The notes beneath the pieces are model-generated. The model saw only the letters and a list, made by a program, of their open reading frames with translations. It had not been told where the DNA came from and did no database searches. From NCBI GenBank assembly GCA_945631445.1, contig CALZCR010000088.1, forward strand, positions 1 through 6,931: 6,931 bases of DNA, given 5' to 3'. How positions within the stretch are numbered: the stretch's first letter is position 1; each line of letters starts with the position of its first letter. Made by a program: the position numbers and the translations under genes. This document shows, one piece after another, positions 1-6,594 of this stretch. This DNA comes from an uncultured Corynebacterium sp. Its GTDB lineage: Bacteria; Actinomycetota; Actinomycetes; Mycobacteriales; Mycobacteriaceae.

Positions 1-1806
1 CGCAACGATGGCGCAGGGACCGGCTGGCTTCTGCTGGCCATGCTCGTTATCGCCGCTGTCGGCGCCTTAGCGATCGTCCGGTACGTGGCACAGAAGAAAG
101 CTGCGAAAAAGATGGCCATTGCCCGCAGCATCTCCCTCGCAGATCCCTCCGACCTGTCCTTATTGGCGACCACCACCTTGCGGCGTCGGGCCGAAGAAAT
201 CACCGTCGCGACTCGAGCTTCCGTGATCCGGGGCCAAGAAGCACTCGATAACGCCCATAGTGAGTTCGGGATAGGCCGAACCCGTGCCTTTACTCGAGCG
301 CTCGACAACGCCGATCACGTCCTCCAGCACACGCAGCGCGACCGGAAGGAACTCTCCCTGGTCGTTCCCACGTTGCAGGCCGAAAACTCCACCGGTTTTT
401 CCCGCACGCTGAAAAAACTCGGCTACAGCCTCAAACGGTGGTGGTTCCACTCCAGGAAATCACAATCTGGCTCCGGCGTGGAACAAGAGCCGCGCACCCG
501 CATCAGACTCATCAGTCTCATTTCCGCTTATGGCCTGGCCCAAGAAGAACTCGACGAACAAATCGGCGCATTCACCGACCGCCGAGAACTTCTCCTGCAC
601 GCTCCCGCGCATCTCGATGAGCTCACCCGGCGGACCGTCTCCCTGCGGACTCGTCTGAAAAAGATGAGCGTCGTCTTCTCTGACCTGAAAGCCCGTTACG
701 CACCGGCTCTCTTATCGTCCATCAACGAGAACGTGGGCAAGGCCGCCGACTCCCTCGACCACGCTGAACAACAACTGCAGATCGGCTACGAACTCAAAGC
801 CAAGCCCGCCGGTGAGCAAGGACGGTTGTCTTACATCATCCGGGACACCACCCGAGCGGTGGAACGGACCGATGACCTGCTGCTGCGCATTCGAAATGCG
901 GAAGACGACCTCGCCATCGCCCACGAAGGGCTGCCACCGCTCATCAAAGAAACCACCGAAGAAATCAAAGAGGCGGCACTGCTCAAGGAACGTGGCGCCT
1001 CACTGTACCTGCCTGCTGACTGGGAAGCCTTGGACACCGCCGCCGCAGAAGCGTCGATCGCATTGGCGGAAGCAAAAGCGCACGGCGCAACTGACCCCTT
1101 AGGGTCGTACACCGCCCTCTTGGAGGCGGACACCGCGTTAGAAGAACAGCTCCGATCTGCTCACACGGTCATTGACGCACAGAAGCGACAGCTGGCGCGA
1201 CTTAATAAACACCTGTTGCCCGCCCAGGAACAGATCCAGGTGGCGGACAACCTCGTCGTCACTCATCAGGAGATAGTCAATACCGAAACCCGTGCCTCCC
1301 TGCTGAACGCCCGGCGACTGGTCGAACGAGCGACGCAGCTCAGAGAAGCCGCGGCTCCGTTATGGCAAGCAATCGAATACGCGACCCCATCTACCCAGCA
1401 TGCGCAACAGGCTGCCGAGCAGGCACAAAAGGACATCACCGCTCACCAGGAAAAAGTGGAGGCGGAGCAGGAAGCCGCGCGCACCGCAGCGCGGAGAGAA
1501 GCTCGCATGGCAACGCTGAGAGAAGCACGCAGGGCGGCCCAAGAACGAGAGAACGAGAACAAGGCTGCGCGGAAGGCCACCAACAGAGCCGCCCGTTGGG
1601 CAGCCGCCGTCGCCGCCTCCAGCTCTTCGACCAGCTCCACCACCAGCCGGAGCTCGAGCTCAAGCAGCAGTTCCACCATGTCCAGCCGCAGATCCTCCAA
1701 CTCCTCTCCTTCCCGCCGCAGCTCCAGCCGCGGCGGAAGCTTCGGGGGCGGCAGCAGCCGGGGCAGCCGAGGCGGCGGGTTCTCCAGCCGCGGCGGCTCG
1801 TTCTAG
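1..1806 (+). CDS. TPM-family membrane-anchored coiled-coil protein, C-terminal part (5' partial)
   Basis: The reading frame is open from the first base, so the ATG at 40 is probably an internal methionine inside a membrane helix and not the start. The visible protein opens with a hydrophobic segment (about nt 22-90, GWLLLAMLVIAAVGALAIV), followed by basic residues (QKKAAKK). It continues as a long, charged, helical region to about nt 1455. This region matches the downstream gene block by block: RTRxFTRA, GLAQExLDEQ, LDELT then LRTR, ADWxALD and DPLGxY. Unlike the paralogue, it has an extra basic, Trp-containing stretch of about 37 residues (about nt 376-486) and a long Arg/Glu/Ala helix (about nt 1456-1605). 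Its tail is Ser/Arg-rich (nt 1618-1770) and ends in GGGFSSRGGSF. By analogy with the paralogue, a signal peptide and TPM domain should lie upstream of the window. Codon use differs from the neighbours: several TTA leucines occur and third positions are less GC-rich. Biochemical function is unknown. The gene is certain; the family assignment rests on the paralogue. Confidence 0.88.
   Translation, partial: RNDGAGTGWLLLAMLVIAAVGALAIVRYVAQKKAAKKMAIARSISLADPSDLSLLATTTLRRRAEEITVATRASVIRGQEALDNAHSEFGIGRTRAFTRALDNADHVLQHTQRDRKELSLVVPTLQAENSTGFSRTLKKLGYSLKRWWFHSRKSQSGSGVEQEPRTRIRLISLISAYGLAQEELDEQIGAFTDRRELLLHAPAHLDELTRRTVSLRTRLKKMSVVFSDLKARYAPALLSSINENVGKAADSLDHAEQQLQIGYELKAKPAGEQGRLSYIIRDTTRAVERTDDLLLRIRNAEDDLAIAHEGLPPLIKETTEEIKEAALLKERGASLYLPADWEALDTAAAEASIALAEAKAHGATDPLGSYTALLEADTALEEQLRSAHTVIDAQKRQLARLNKHLLPAQEQIQVADNLVVTHQEIVNTETRASLLNARRLVERATQLREAAAPLWQAIEYATPSTQHAQQAAEQAQKDITAHQEKVEAEQEAARTAARREARMATLREARRAAQERENENKAARKATNRAARWAAAVAASSSSTSSTTSRSSSSSSSSTMSSRRSSNSSPSRRSSSRGGSFGGGSSRGSRGGGFSSRGGSF
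1771..1804 (+). repeat. Direct repeat, copy 1: shared 3' end of the TPM-family genes
   Basis: This stretch matches 3926-3959 at 32 of 34 bases (differences at 1779 and 1800) and encodes GGGFSSRGGSF up to the stop codon. The sequences just upstream in the two genes are quite different (Ser/Arg-rich here, Gly-rich there). Confidence 0.8.
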
Positions 1807-1848
1807 TTTTCTGCCGCCATCGCTCAATCCCCACAGGGCGGTTCCCGG

Positions 1849-1854
1849 TAGTCT
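1849..1854 (+). promoter_or_regulatory. Candidate -10 element for leaderless transcription of the TPM gene
   Basis: TAGTCT fits the TAnnnT core of actinobacterial -10 elements and ends 7 nt before the A of the ATG at 1862. That is the spacing expected if transcription begins at the start codon. The absence of a Shine-Dalgarno before the ATG fits a leaderless mRNA. No -35 match is visible, and the upstream paralogue could also supply read-through. Confidence 0.35.
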
Positions 1855-1861
1855 TGGGTGC

Positions 1862-3961
1862 ATGACTTCCTCGCGTTTCCGCTCGATTCTTCTCGGTGGC
1901 GCGTCCACCCTGGGCGCCGCCGCACTGGTGTCCCTGGCGCCACTGGCCGCGGCCCAGCAAGCGCCCTCCCCTGCCCTCGCTCAGGCGGAGCCGCTGCAGT
2001 GGCAGCAGGTGCAGGCCCAAGCCCCGGCGGGCGCAATTCCGCCCGGGCAGCTGACCGGGCGCGTCACCGACGCCTCCGGGGTCTTGAGCGCCAGCGAAGT
2101 CGCCGAGATCGAAGACGCGATCAACCAGTTCATGCGGGACAACCAGAAGTCGATCTTCATCGTCTATCTGCCGTCGTTCGGCCAGTACACCCCGGAGCAG
2201 TGGACGGAGCAGGCCGCGGCGGCCAACGGCGGCATGAACACTCTGGTCGCGGCGATCGCCACCGAGGACCGCCAATACGGCATCGGCGCCGACACCCGCT
2301 CCGGGTACTGGACCGACCAAGAACTCGACGACATCGACGCCGCCATGTATGGCCCGCTCGTGGAGTCCGATTGGGCGGGCGCCGGCCTGGCCGCCGTCGA
2401 GGGCGCCGCCACCTCGGGCCAGATCTCCGGGGAGTCCGCCGCCTGGCTGGGCGCGGGCGGGGTGGCCGTGGTCGGCGCCGGCGCCGGCATCTGGGCGGTC
2501 TCGCGCCGCAACAAGAAAAAGACCTCCGCCCAGCAGCTGGAGACCGCCCGGGAGCTCTCCCCCGACGACACGGACGCGATGCTGCGCCTGCCGGTGGAAA
2601 CGCTGGAGACCCGCGCCCAGGAAGCCATCGTCGCCACGGACGAGTCGGTGCGCCACGCCCGCGAGGAGCTCGACATCGCCGTCGCCGAGTTCGGCGCGGA
2701 GCGCACCCGCCCGTTCACCCGGGCGATGAACAACGCCAGCGGCGCCCTGCAGCGCGCGCACCAGACGCAGCAGAAGCTCAACGACGCCATCCCGGAGACC
2801 GAGCCGCAAAAGCGCGCGATGCTGGTCGACATCATCTCCTCCTGCGGGTTGGCCCAAGAGTCGCTGGACGAGCAGTCCGCCGAGTTCAACGAGCTGCGCA
2901 ACCTGCTGGTCAACGCCGGCGCGAAACTCGACGAGCTCACGCAGCAGACCATCGCCCTGCGCACTCGCGTGGAGCCGGCGCGGGCCACCCTGTCGGATCT
3001 GCGCTCGCGCTACGACGAGGCGATGCTGGAATCCATCGACGACAACGTGGAGATGGCCGAAGTCGCCCTCGCGCAGGCGGAGCAGCAGCTGGAGAGGGGC
3101 CGCGAGCTGGAAAACCAGCCCGCCGGCCAACAGGGCGGGTTGGTCAACGTCATCCGGGAAACCGAGCGGGCCCTGGACCTGACCGACACCTTGTTGGTGG
3201 GCGTGGAGCACGCCGACCAGGACATCATCACCGCGCAGGAGGGCCTGCAGCCGCTGATCGAAGAGGTCACCGGGGAAATCGAGGAAGCGGAACAGCTCAA
3301 GCGCCGCGGCGTGAAGCAGGGCACCCAGGCTGACTGGGACGCCCTCGACGAGGCCGTCGCGGAAGCCGCCTCCGTGCTGGAGCAGGTCCGCACCCAGGCG
3401 GAGCGCGACCCGCTGGGCGCGTATTCCGAGCTCATGGACTCGGACAGCCGGTTGGACGTCCAGCTCGACGCGGTGCGCGAATCCACGGCCTCGCAGGAGC
3501 GTCAGCTGGCCTTGTTGGACAAGCAGCTGGCCACCGCCCAATCGCAGATCCAGTCCGCGGAAGATCTCATCGCCTCCCGCGGCGCGGTGGTCCAGGCCCA
3601 GGCGCGCACGTATCTGGCGAACGCGAAGCAGCTGTCCGCCCAAGCGATGCACGGGCGCAAGACGCACACACGCCAGGCCACCGAGTACGCCCGTCAGGCG
3701 GCCCAGCAGGCGCAGCGCGCGTCGAAGCAGGCGCAGTCGGACGTGTCCGAGTACCGGCGCCGCATGACCACCCAGCAGGTCGGCGGCGGCGTCGGCAACG
3801 TGGTCACCGGCATCGTGCTGGGCCAGCTGCTCGGCGGCGGCGGGCGCGGCGGCTTCGGCGGAGGCTTTGGCGGCGGAGGCGGTTTCGGCGGGGGCGGTTT
3901 CGGCGGGGGCGGTTTCGGCGGGGGCGGCGGCGGATTCTCCAGCCGCGGCGGCTCCTTCTGA
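1862..3961 (+). CDS. TPM-domain membrane protein with long coiled coil and Gly-rich tail
   Basis: This 699-residue protein is complete. Residues 1-31 form a Sec signal peptide: Arg5 and Arg7, a hydrophobic core, and likely cleavage near AAA-Q at 31/32 or ALA-Q at 40/41. Residues about 65-184 fit a TPM domain: VTDASGVLS opening, the strand SIFIVYLPSF, the core LVAAIATEDRQYGIG, and the final W-x-G-A-G-L segment. Residues 195-213 are one transmembrane helix followed by RRNKKK, predicting an N-out, C-in topology. Residues about 221-637 are Gln/Glu/Ala-rich helix, probably coiled coil. Residues 640-657 are a short glycine-spaced hydrophobic stretch (GNVVTGIVLGQLL). Residues 658-699 are Gly/Phe repeats ending FSSRGGSF. 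TPM proteins such as YgcG often carry glycine-rich tails; the plant homologue TLP18.3 is reported as an acid phosphatase acting in photosystem II repair, but that activity cannot be assumed here. The start is supported by the signal peptide; no Shine-Dalgarno is visible. The gene lies 55 bp after its tandem paralogue. Confidence 0.92.
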   Translation: MTSSRFRSILLGGASTLGAAALVSLAPLAAAQQAPSPALAQAEPLQWQQVQAQAPAGAIPPGQLTGRVTDASGVLSASEVAEIEDAINQFMRDNQKSIFIVYLPSFGQYTPEQWTEQAAAANGGMNTLVAAIATEDRQYGIGADTRSGYWTDQELDDIDAAMYGPLVESDWAGAGLAAVEGAATSGQISGESAAWLGAGGVAVVGAGAGIWAVSRRNKKKTSAQQLETARELSPDDTDAMLRLPVETLETRAQEAIVATDESVRHAREELDIAVAEFGAERTRPFTRAMNNASGALQRAHQTQQKLNDAIPETEPQKRAMLVDIISSCGLAQESLDEQSAEFNELRNLLVNAGAKLDELTQQTIALRTRVEPARATLSDLRSRYDEAMLESIDDNVEMAEVALAQAEQQLERGRELENQPAGQQGGLVNVIRETERALDLTDTLLVGVEHADQDIITAQEGLQPLIEEVTGEIEEAEQLKRRGVKQGTQADWDALDEAVAEAASVLEQVRTQAERDPLGAYSELMDSDSRLDVQLDAVRESTASQERQLALLDKQLATAQSQIQSAEDLIASRGAVVQAQARTYLANAKQLSAQAMHGRKTHTRQATEYARQAAQQAQRASKQAQSDVSEYRRRMTTQQVGGGVGNVVTGIVLGQLLGGGGRGGFGGGFGGGGGFGGGGFGGGGFGGGGGGFSSRGGSF
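3881..3925 (+). repeat. Three perfect 15-bp tandem repeats in the TPM gene tail
   Basis: The unit ggtttcggcgggggc occurs at 3881-3895, 3896-3910 and 3911-3925 without mismatch, encoding GFGGG three times (residues 674-688). Looser copies of the same Gly/Phe pattern precede it from about 3851. The unit is a multiple of three, so gain or loss of copies keeps the frame. Confidence 0.9.
3926..3959 (+). repeat. Direct repeat, copy 2: shared 3' end of the TPM-family genes
   Basis: Counterpart of 1771-1804, in the same reading frame and also ending at the first base of the stop codon. It could reflect selection on the C-terminal cap, gene conversion between tandem copies, or both. Confidence 0.8.
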
Positions 3962-3975
3962 GCCGCTCCCCGGCT
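3961..3975. terminator. Small hairpin between convergent genes
   Basis: AGCCG-CTCCC-CGGCT, a perfect 5-bp stem with a 5-nt loop, spans the whole 12-bp gap between the two convergent stop codons and touches both. There is no T-run on either side, so it is not a canonical Rho-independent terminator; a terminating role is only possible. Confidence 0.3.
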
Positions 3976-4462
3976 AGATCAGCGTGCGTCGCACCGGGGA
4001 GTCCACCAACACGCACGCCCAGGTGAGAAACACGGCGTCGAGCAGCGGCAGGACCTGAGAGTGCGGGCCGTCGCGGACCTCGACGTCGCCGGTGAGCAGC
4101 GGCCGCACGTACGCGGCCACCTTGCCGTCGGCGGTCTCCACCGCGCGTTCTTTCCGGAACATCGACGTCCGGTTGAGCCGGTAGCGCCGCCCGGCGCAGT
4201 CCCCCAGCAGCCGGGAGACCGTCATGCCCGGCTGGGTGACCCGGTAGACGTGGCCGTCGTCGGTGGTCGCCCGCACCCGGAAGTACATGGGGCCGGAAGA
4301 ATGCTCCACCAAGAGGCGCTGGCCGCTGGTGACGATGACGTCGGCGCGGACGATCGCCAAGGTCTGCCCGGTCCCGTCGCGGAGCTCCGAACCGTTCCAG
4401 ACCCAGTGGCCGCCGGAATCTTCAGTGAAGATCCCGGCGCGGTCGCTGCTGTGATTAGGCAC
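3974..4462 (-). CDS. Uncharacterised protein, distal gene of the glyS operon
   Basis: Not recognised by name. This is a 162-residue protein with a GTG start and a TAG stop, 18 bp after the preceding gene on the same strand. It is beta-rich and soluble-looking, with no signal peptide and no clear membrane helix. Residues 65-96 (starting ATTDDGHVYR and ending RRYRL) align without gaps to residues 54-85 of the upstream neighbour (ATLADGRVYR to FTL), with 10 of 32 identical. Residues 141-152 (LDAVFLTW) align to its DDVVALSW block at a nearly equal distance, so the two look like diverged duplicates. This copy stops just after that block and lacks the C-terminal membrane anchor. The beta-rich pattern with a hydrophobic C-terminal helix recalls tubby/LURP-one/scramblase-like folds; that is a guess from pattern only. 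The Shine-Dalgarno is weak, but an in-frame stop lies three codons before the GTG, so translation cannot start much further upstream. Confidence 0.8.
   Translation of the reverse strand: MPNHSSDRAGIFTEDSGGHWVWNGSELRDGTGQTLAIVRADVIVTSGQRLLVEHSSGPMYFRVRATTDDGHVYRVTQPGMTVSRLLGDCAGRRYRLNRTSMFRKERAVETADGKVAAYVRPLLTGDVEVRDGPHSQVLPLLDAVFLTWACVLVDSPVRRTLI
3982..4018. terminator. Larger inverted repeat at the 3' end of the minus-strand operon
   Basis: GCGTGCGT (3982-3989) and ACGCACGC (4011-4018) are perfectly complementary, giving an 8-bp GC-rich stem with a 21-nt loop. It lies inside the last codons of the minus-strand gene and just after the plus-strand TPM gene. It could slow or end transcription from the TPM side, but no T-run follows. 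Confidence 0.3.
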
Positions 4463-4480
4463 AGGGCCAATCTATCGCGC

Positions 4481-5002
4481 CTAGATGATAAAGGCGAGAA
4501 TCCCGGCCACGCTGAGAATGACCAGCGTGATGATCAACGCGTTCGCCGTCTGGTCCATCCGCGACTCCAACGCCAGGCGGGCAAACCAGCTCAGGGCGAC
4601 GACGTCGTCGCTGTCTAAGCCGTGGTCCTCGGCGTGTCCCTCGAACTCCAGGATCGCCTTGCGCACGCCGTGATGCGCCCCGGTGAACTGGGCGATCTTG
4701 TGGTCGTGGTTGTCGTCGACGATCCAGTCGTTCTTGTTCTCGTTGATCAGGGTGAACGAGTGCCCGTTGAGGGAGACCTTGAGCTGTTTGTCGCGCGGAA
4801 ATTTGCCGGCGGCGCGGTAGACCCGGCCGTCGGCGAGCGTGGCCGTGGCGCCGAGGTCCTTGGAGTAACTCAACTCCCAGACCTCCCCGGCCACGTCGGC
4901 CTTCTCCGCGGCGGCGTCGAACACCGCCAGCTCCAGCGGGCCCTCCTCGGCCAGCAGCCTGGGGCGGTCACGGTCTCCGCGGTCCCAGCTGGTGTAATGC
5001 AT
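4481..5002 (-). CDS. Uncharacterised tail-anchored protein, second gene of the glyS operon
   Basis: Not recognised by name. This 173-residue protein has its ATG overlapping the glyS stop codon by one base (TGATG), which implies co-transcription and translational coupling; no good independent Shine-Dalgarno is visible. Residues 1-150 are soluble-looking and beta-rich, with ATLADGRVYR (54-63), KNDWIVDDN (90-98) and DDVVALSWF (132-140). Residues 154-173 are strongly hydrophobic (ALIITLVILSVAGILAFII from 155) and form the very C-terminus, so the protein is probably tail-anchored with its main domain in the cytoplasm. There is no signal peptide. It is similar to the next gene over two blocks, so the two are likely paralogues. 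A tubby/LURP-one/scramblase-like domain is possible because those folds also end in a hydrophobic helix, but this is an inference from sequence pattern. Location behind glyS suggests shared expression, not necessarily a role in translation. Confidence 0.85.
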   Translation of the reverse strand: MHYTSWDRGDRDRPRLLAEEGPLELAVFDAAAEKADVAGEVWELSYSKDLGATATLADGRVYRAAGKFPRDKQLKVSLNGHSFTLINENKNDWIVDDNHDHKIAQFTGAHHGVRKAILEFEGHAEDHGLDSDDVVALSWFARLALESRMDQTANALIITLVILSVAGILAFII

Positions 5003-6384
5003 CAGCAGCCGATCAGTCGCTGGGCCAGGTATCCCTGCAGCTCAGCCAGCGGCACGCGCTCCTGCTCCATGGAGTCGCGCTCGCGGACGGTCACGGCGTT
5101 GTCCTCGAGGGTGTCGAAGTCGTAGGTCACGCAGAATGGGGTGCCCGTCTCATCCTGACGACGGTAGCGGCGGCCGATCGCGCCGGAGGTGTCGAAGTCG
5201 ACGTTCCAGAACTCACGCAGCTCGTTGGCCAGCTTCTGCGCCGGCTCCGCCAGCTCCGGCTTCTTCGACAGCGGCAGGACGGCGACCTTGACCGGGGCCA
5301 GGCGGCGGTCCAGCTTGAGCACGACGCGCTTGTCGACCCCGCCCTTGGCGTTCGGGGCCTCATCCTCGGTGTAGGCGTCGATGAGGAAGGCCATGAGCGC
5401 GCGGCCCAGGCCGGCGGCCGGCTCGATGGTGAACGGGGTCCAGCGCTCTTCCGCTTCCTGGTCGTAGTAGCTCAGGTCCTCGCCGGAGGCCTCCGAGTGC
5501 ACGCGCAGGTCGTAGTCGGTGCGGTTGGCGATGCCCTCGAGCTCGCCCCACTTGGTGCCCTGGAAGCCGTAGGCGTACTCGATGTCGACGGTGCGCTTGG
5601 AGTAGTGCGACAGGTCCTCCGGAGCGTGCTCGTTCAGACGCAGGTTCTCCGGGTCGATGCCCAGGTCGATGTACCACTGGTGGCGGTTGTCGATCCAGTA
5701 CTGGTGCCAGTCCTCGTCCTCGCCCGGCTTGACGAAGAACTCCATCTCCATCTGCTCGAACTCGCGGGTGCGGAAGATGAAGTTGCCCGGGGTGATCTCG
5801 TTGCGGAAGGACTTGCCGATGTTGGCGATGCCGAACGGCGGCTTCATGCGCGCGGAGGTCATGACGTTCTTGAAGTTGACGAAGATGCCCTGTGCGGTCT
5901 CCGGGCGCAGGTAATGCAGTCCCTCTTCGTCGTCGACGGCGCCCAGGTAGGTCTTCATCAGGCCGGAGAACGGCTTCGGCTCAGTCCAGTTGCCCGGCTG
6001 GCCGGTCTCCGGGTCGTTGATGTCGGCCAGGCCGTTTTCGGGTTTGTGGCCGTGCTTTTCCTCGTAGGCCTCGATCAGGTGGTCGGCGCGGTAGCGTTTG
6101 TTGGTGTGCAGGGACTCCACCAGCGGGTCGGTGAAGACCTCCACGTGACCGGAGGTCACCCACACCTGGCGCGGCAGGATCAGCGAGGTGTCCATGCCGA
6201 CGACGTCGTCGCGGCGGGTGACCATGTGGCGCCACCACTGACGCTTGATGTTCTCCTTCAGTTCCACGCCTAGCGGGCCGTAGTCCCAGGCGGAGCGGGT
6301 GCCGCCGTAGATTTCACCCGCAGGGTAAATCAACCCCCTGCGCTTGCAGAGGTTGATGACGGTGTCAAGAACGGAAGCTGCCAT
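5002..6384 (-). CDS. glyS: Glycyl-tRNA synthetase (class II, alpha2 type)
   Basis: A cytoplasmic enzyme that charges tRNA-Gly with glycine using ATP. The 460-residue length fits the single-chain homodimeric class II enzyme, not the GlyQ/GlyS two-subunit type. The N-terminus has the family signature [20 protein letters not shown] (residues 19-38), followed by the motif 1 helix [13 protein letters not shown] (39-51). RPETAQGIF is at 160-168. Motif 2 runs from [10 protein letters not shown] (193-202) to [10 protein letters not shown] (208-217). [14 protein letters not shown] is at 280-293. Motif 3 is [12 protein letters not shown] at 325-336, retaining the Arg that contacts ATP. The anticodon-binding domain covers about 361-458. 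No key residue appears missing. The ATG at 6384 gives the expected start [17 protein letters not shown]; no other ATG/GTG/TTG lies in frame shortly upstream. It heads a probable three-gene operon, overlaps the next gene by one base, and is divergent from an ArsR regulator, the order also known in mycobacteria. Confidence 0.98.
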   Translation of the reverse strand: MAASVLDTVINLCKRRGLIYPAGEIYGGTRSAWDYGPLGVELKENIKRQWWRHMVTRRDDVVGMDTSLILPRQVWVTSGHVEVFTDPLVESLHTNKRYRADHLIEAYEEKHGHKPENGLADINDPETGQPGNWTEPKPFSGLMKTYLGAVDDEEGLHYLRPETAQGIFVNFKNVMTSARMKPPFGIANIGKSFRNEITPGNFIFRTREFEQMEMEFFVKPGEDEDWHQYWIDNRHQWYIDLGIDPENLRLNEHAPEDLSHYSKRTVDIEYAYGFQGTKWGELEGIANRTDYDLRVHSEASGEDLSYYDQEAEERWTPFTIEPAAGLGRALMAFLIDAYTEDEAPNAKGGVDKRVVLKLDRRLAPVKVAVLPLSKKPELAEPAQKLANELREFWNVDFDTSGAIGRRYRRQDETGTPFCVTYDFDTLEDNAVTVRERDSMEQERVPLAELQGYLAQRLIGC

Positions 6385-6398
6385 AGCTGTGAACTCAT

Positions 6399-6404
6399 TC
6401 TCCT
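6399..6404 (-). promoter_or_regulatory. Probable glyS Shine-Dalgarno with long spacing
   Basis: AGGAGA on the minus strand is the only good match upstream of glyS, but about 14-15 nt separate it from the ATG at 6384, more than usual. An out-of-frame ATG (6398-6396) follows it directly. The conserved GlyS N-terminus still favours 6384 as the start. Confidence 0.5.
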
Positions 6405-6428
6405 GTGATAGGCGGTCAACTCGCGCCC

Positions 6429-6456
6429 AGTCTAGCCTGCGCGTGTTCCCTGTTTA
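6429..6456 (-). promoter_or_regulatory. Candidate glyS promoter
   Basis: On the minus strand, TAAACA (6456-6451, 4/6 to TTGACA) and TAGACT (6434-6429, TAnnnT) are separated by 16 bp. This predicts a start near 6421-6422 and a leader of about 37 nt, too short for a T-box. A short perfect inverted repeat overlaps the -35. Inferred from pattern only. Confidence 0.45.
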
Positions 6457-6462
6457 GCAGGG
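6448..6462. repeat. Perfect inverted repeat over the glyS -35
   Basis: CCCTG-TTTAG-CAGGG: 5-bp arms around a 5-nt centre. It covers the candidate glyS -35 and lies just upstream of the arsR-side -35, so it could be an operator for a regulator of either gene. Short enough to occur by chance. Confidence 0.4.
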
Positions 6463-6470
6463 GTCTACCC

Positions 6471-6499
6471 TCGCCACATATCTAGGACACTTGTATAAT
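6471..6499 (+). promoter_or_regulatory. Candidate arsR-family gene promoter
   Basis: A perfect TATAAT lies at 6494-6499, 17 bp after TCGCCA (6471-6476, 4/6 to TTGACA). The start would be near A6506, giving a leader of about 105 nt before the GTG. A second weaker option is TACAAT at 6522-6527, with TTGAGA at 6501-6506 and a short 15-bp spacer. Confidence 0.55.
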
Positions 6500-6594
6500 A
6501 TTGAGAAATCCCTCTCGTCTTTACAATTCACTCCTATTTTGCCGAAGTTCTTTCCCTGAAAGCCTCTCTCGGACTAGGTCGCCAGACAACCCCG

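Noticed and set aside
40..42. ATG at 40 as the true start of the first gene
   Set aside because: It lies inside a hydrophobic helix that is already open in frame from base 1, and the paralogue has a signal peptide and about 200 residues before this point.
1618..1770. Serine tract as a phase-variable simple repeat
   Set aside because: The serines use mixed AGC, TCC, TCG, TCT and AGT codons with no perfect repeat unit.
1858..3333. Plus-strand frame of 491 codons overlapping the second TPM gene
   Set aside because: Arg/Gly/Pro-rich translation with no signal peptide or domain; the frame at 1862 has a signal peptide, TPM domain and a paralogue.
1436..3667. Very long minus-strand open frame (743 codons) opposite the TPM-family genes
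   Set aside because: It spans two real genes and their gap, has low-complexity Arg/Gly/Leu-rich translation with no domain, and is what GC-rich codon bias produces on the opposite strand.
5497..6273. Plus-strand frame of 258 codons opposite glyS
   Set aside because: Shadow of the glyS codons, Val/Leu/Asp-rich, with no ribosome binding site; glyS is unambiguous.
6385..6460. T-box riboswitch upstream of glyS
   Set aside because: The predicted leader is only about 37 nt, and no specifier stem or T-box-like sequence is visible.
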